Below, piece by piece: positions 63,852 to 64,000 of a stretch of 64,000 nucleotides of DNA; positions within the stretch are counted from its first letter, which is position 1; the number at the start of each line of letters is the position of its first letter. The notes under the pieces are model-generated. The model saw only the letters and a program-made list of their open reading frames with translations. It was not told the origin of the DNA and made no database searches. The stretch covers positions 680,501-744,500 of the forward strand of contig NZ_CP118955.1 in the NCBI RefSeq assembly GCF_029023785.1, written 5' to 3'. Source of the stretch: Enterococcus faecium (GTDB taxonomy: Bacteria > Bacillota > Bacilli > Lactobacillales > Enterococcaceae). The position numbers and the translations under genes are program-made.

Positions 63852-64000
63852 AAAGAGGTTATGACAGAAGTGGTCAGCTTCAAGACATAAGAAGGAATTT
63901 ACGAAAATTGCTTCTCAAATTTTTGTGAAATCTCAGCTTATTTTTCGAAGAAGCTACTTCTGGAACACCGTATATCAGAGGTTGTGAAATCAGCGTTTTG
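63852..64000. repeat. Interspersed repeat copy 4, cut by the window end
   Basis: It opens AAAGAGGTTATGACAGAAG, contains inverted arms around GAAGCTACTTC, then the boundary word GGAACACCGTATATCAGAGG and the start of a second unit GTTGTGAAATCAG, so it looks like the same tandem arrangement as at 17.9-18.2 kb in opposite orientation. Confidence 0.6.

Overview
The window is a chromosomal segment of a low-GC Gram-positive coccus, almost certainly an enterococcus of the Enterococcus faecium/hirae/durans group. The main pointers are a complete Na+-translocating V-type ATPase operon in ntpF-I-K-E-C-G-A-B-D-J order, an H+-type F-ATPase operon, a cggR-gap-pgk-tpiA-eno glycolytic operon, and a SigV-RsiV-deacetylase lysozyme-response module. 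I see no transposase, integrase, phage gene or CRISPR array, so this is core genome with a few accessory-looking cassettes. Both edges cut features: the first gene lacks its 5' end, and the last 150 bases are an interspersed repeat that runs off the window.

Layout. 1-5.1 kb: an Mga-family regulator (partial) coupled to a FAD-dependent oxidoreductase that lacks the usual active-site cysteine, then an FtsX-type ABC exporter with its TetR regulator. 5.3-6.4 kb: a possible 27-residue peptide and a cell-wall amidase. 6.5-13.5 kb: rnhC (reverse), then the conserved zapA-cvpA-mutS2-trxA-uvrC cluster. 13.6-18.9 kb: a NatAB-like ABC exporter, class III fructose-1,6-bisphosphatase, a tandem intergenic repeat, and a class I amidotransferase (reverse). 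19.0-29.3 kb: the ntp operon, preceded by a strong promoter and a folded, terminator-containing leader RNA, with a second terminator-like hairpin just before the potassium transporter gene ntpJ. 29.3-32.7 kb: a divergent MocR regulator / ornithine cyclodeaminase-like / PhzF-like cassette with a clear palindromic operator.

32.7-38.1 kb: glyoxalase I, Nudix hydrolase, HAD phosphatase, SAMHD1-like dNTPase with lipL, ywiB-like gene and rpoE. 38.2-40.7 kb: sigV-rsiV-pgdA-like operon behind a textbook ECF promoter. 40.8-42.3 kb: tRNA-Arg(CCG) (reverse) and rpoN. 42.4-48.3 kb: CggR operator and the lower-glycolysis operon. 48.5-53.0 kb: M20 peptidase, an ECF transporter S component with a nucleoside hydrolase (reverse), an alpha/beta hydrolase and a small acetyltransferase. 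53.0-57.0 kb: the secG-est-rnr-smpB cluster for secretion, RNA decay and ribosome rescue. 57.2-63.8 kb: atpBEFHAGDC.

Common threads are ion and energy homeostasis (two rotary ATPases of different ion specificity, a Ktr/Trk-type K+ transporter, glycolysis), envelope stress (SigV/RsiV/PgdA, amidase, ABC exporters) and genome upkeep. The least explained sequence is regulatory: the ntp leader RNA, terminator-like hairpins inside the ntp, atp and glycolytic operons, and a roughly 120-bp intergenic repeat family whose hairpins also serve as terminators. Gene starts were moved from the longest possible frame to the best ribosome-binding site wherever the two disagreed.
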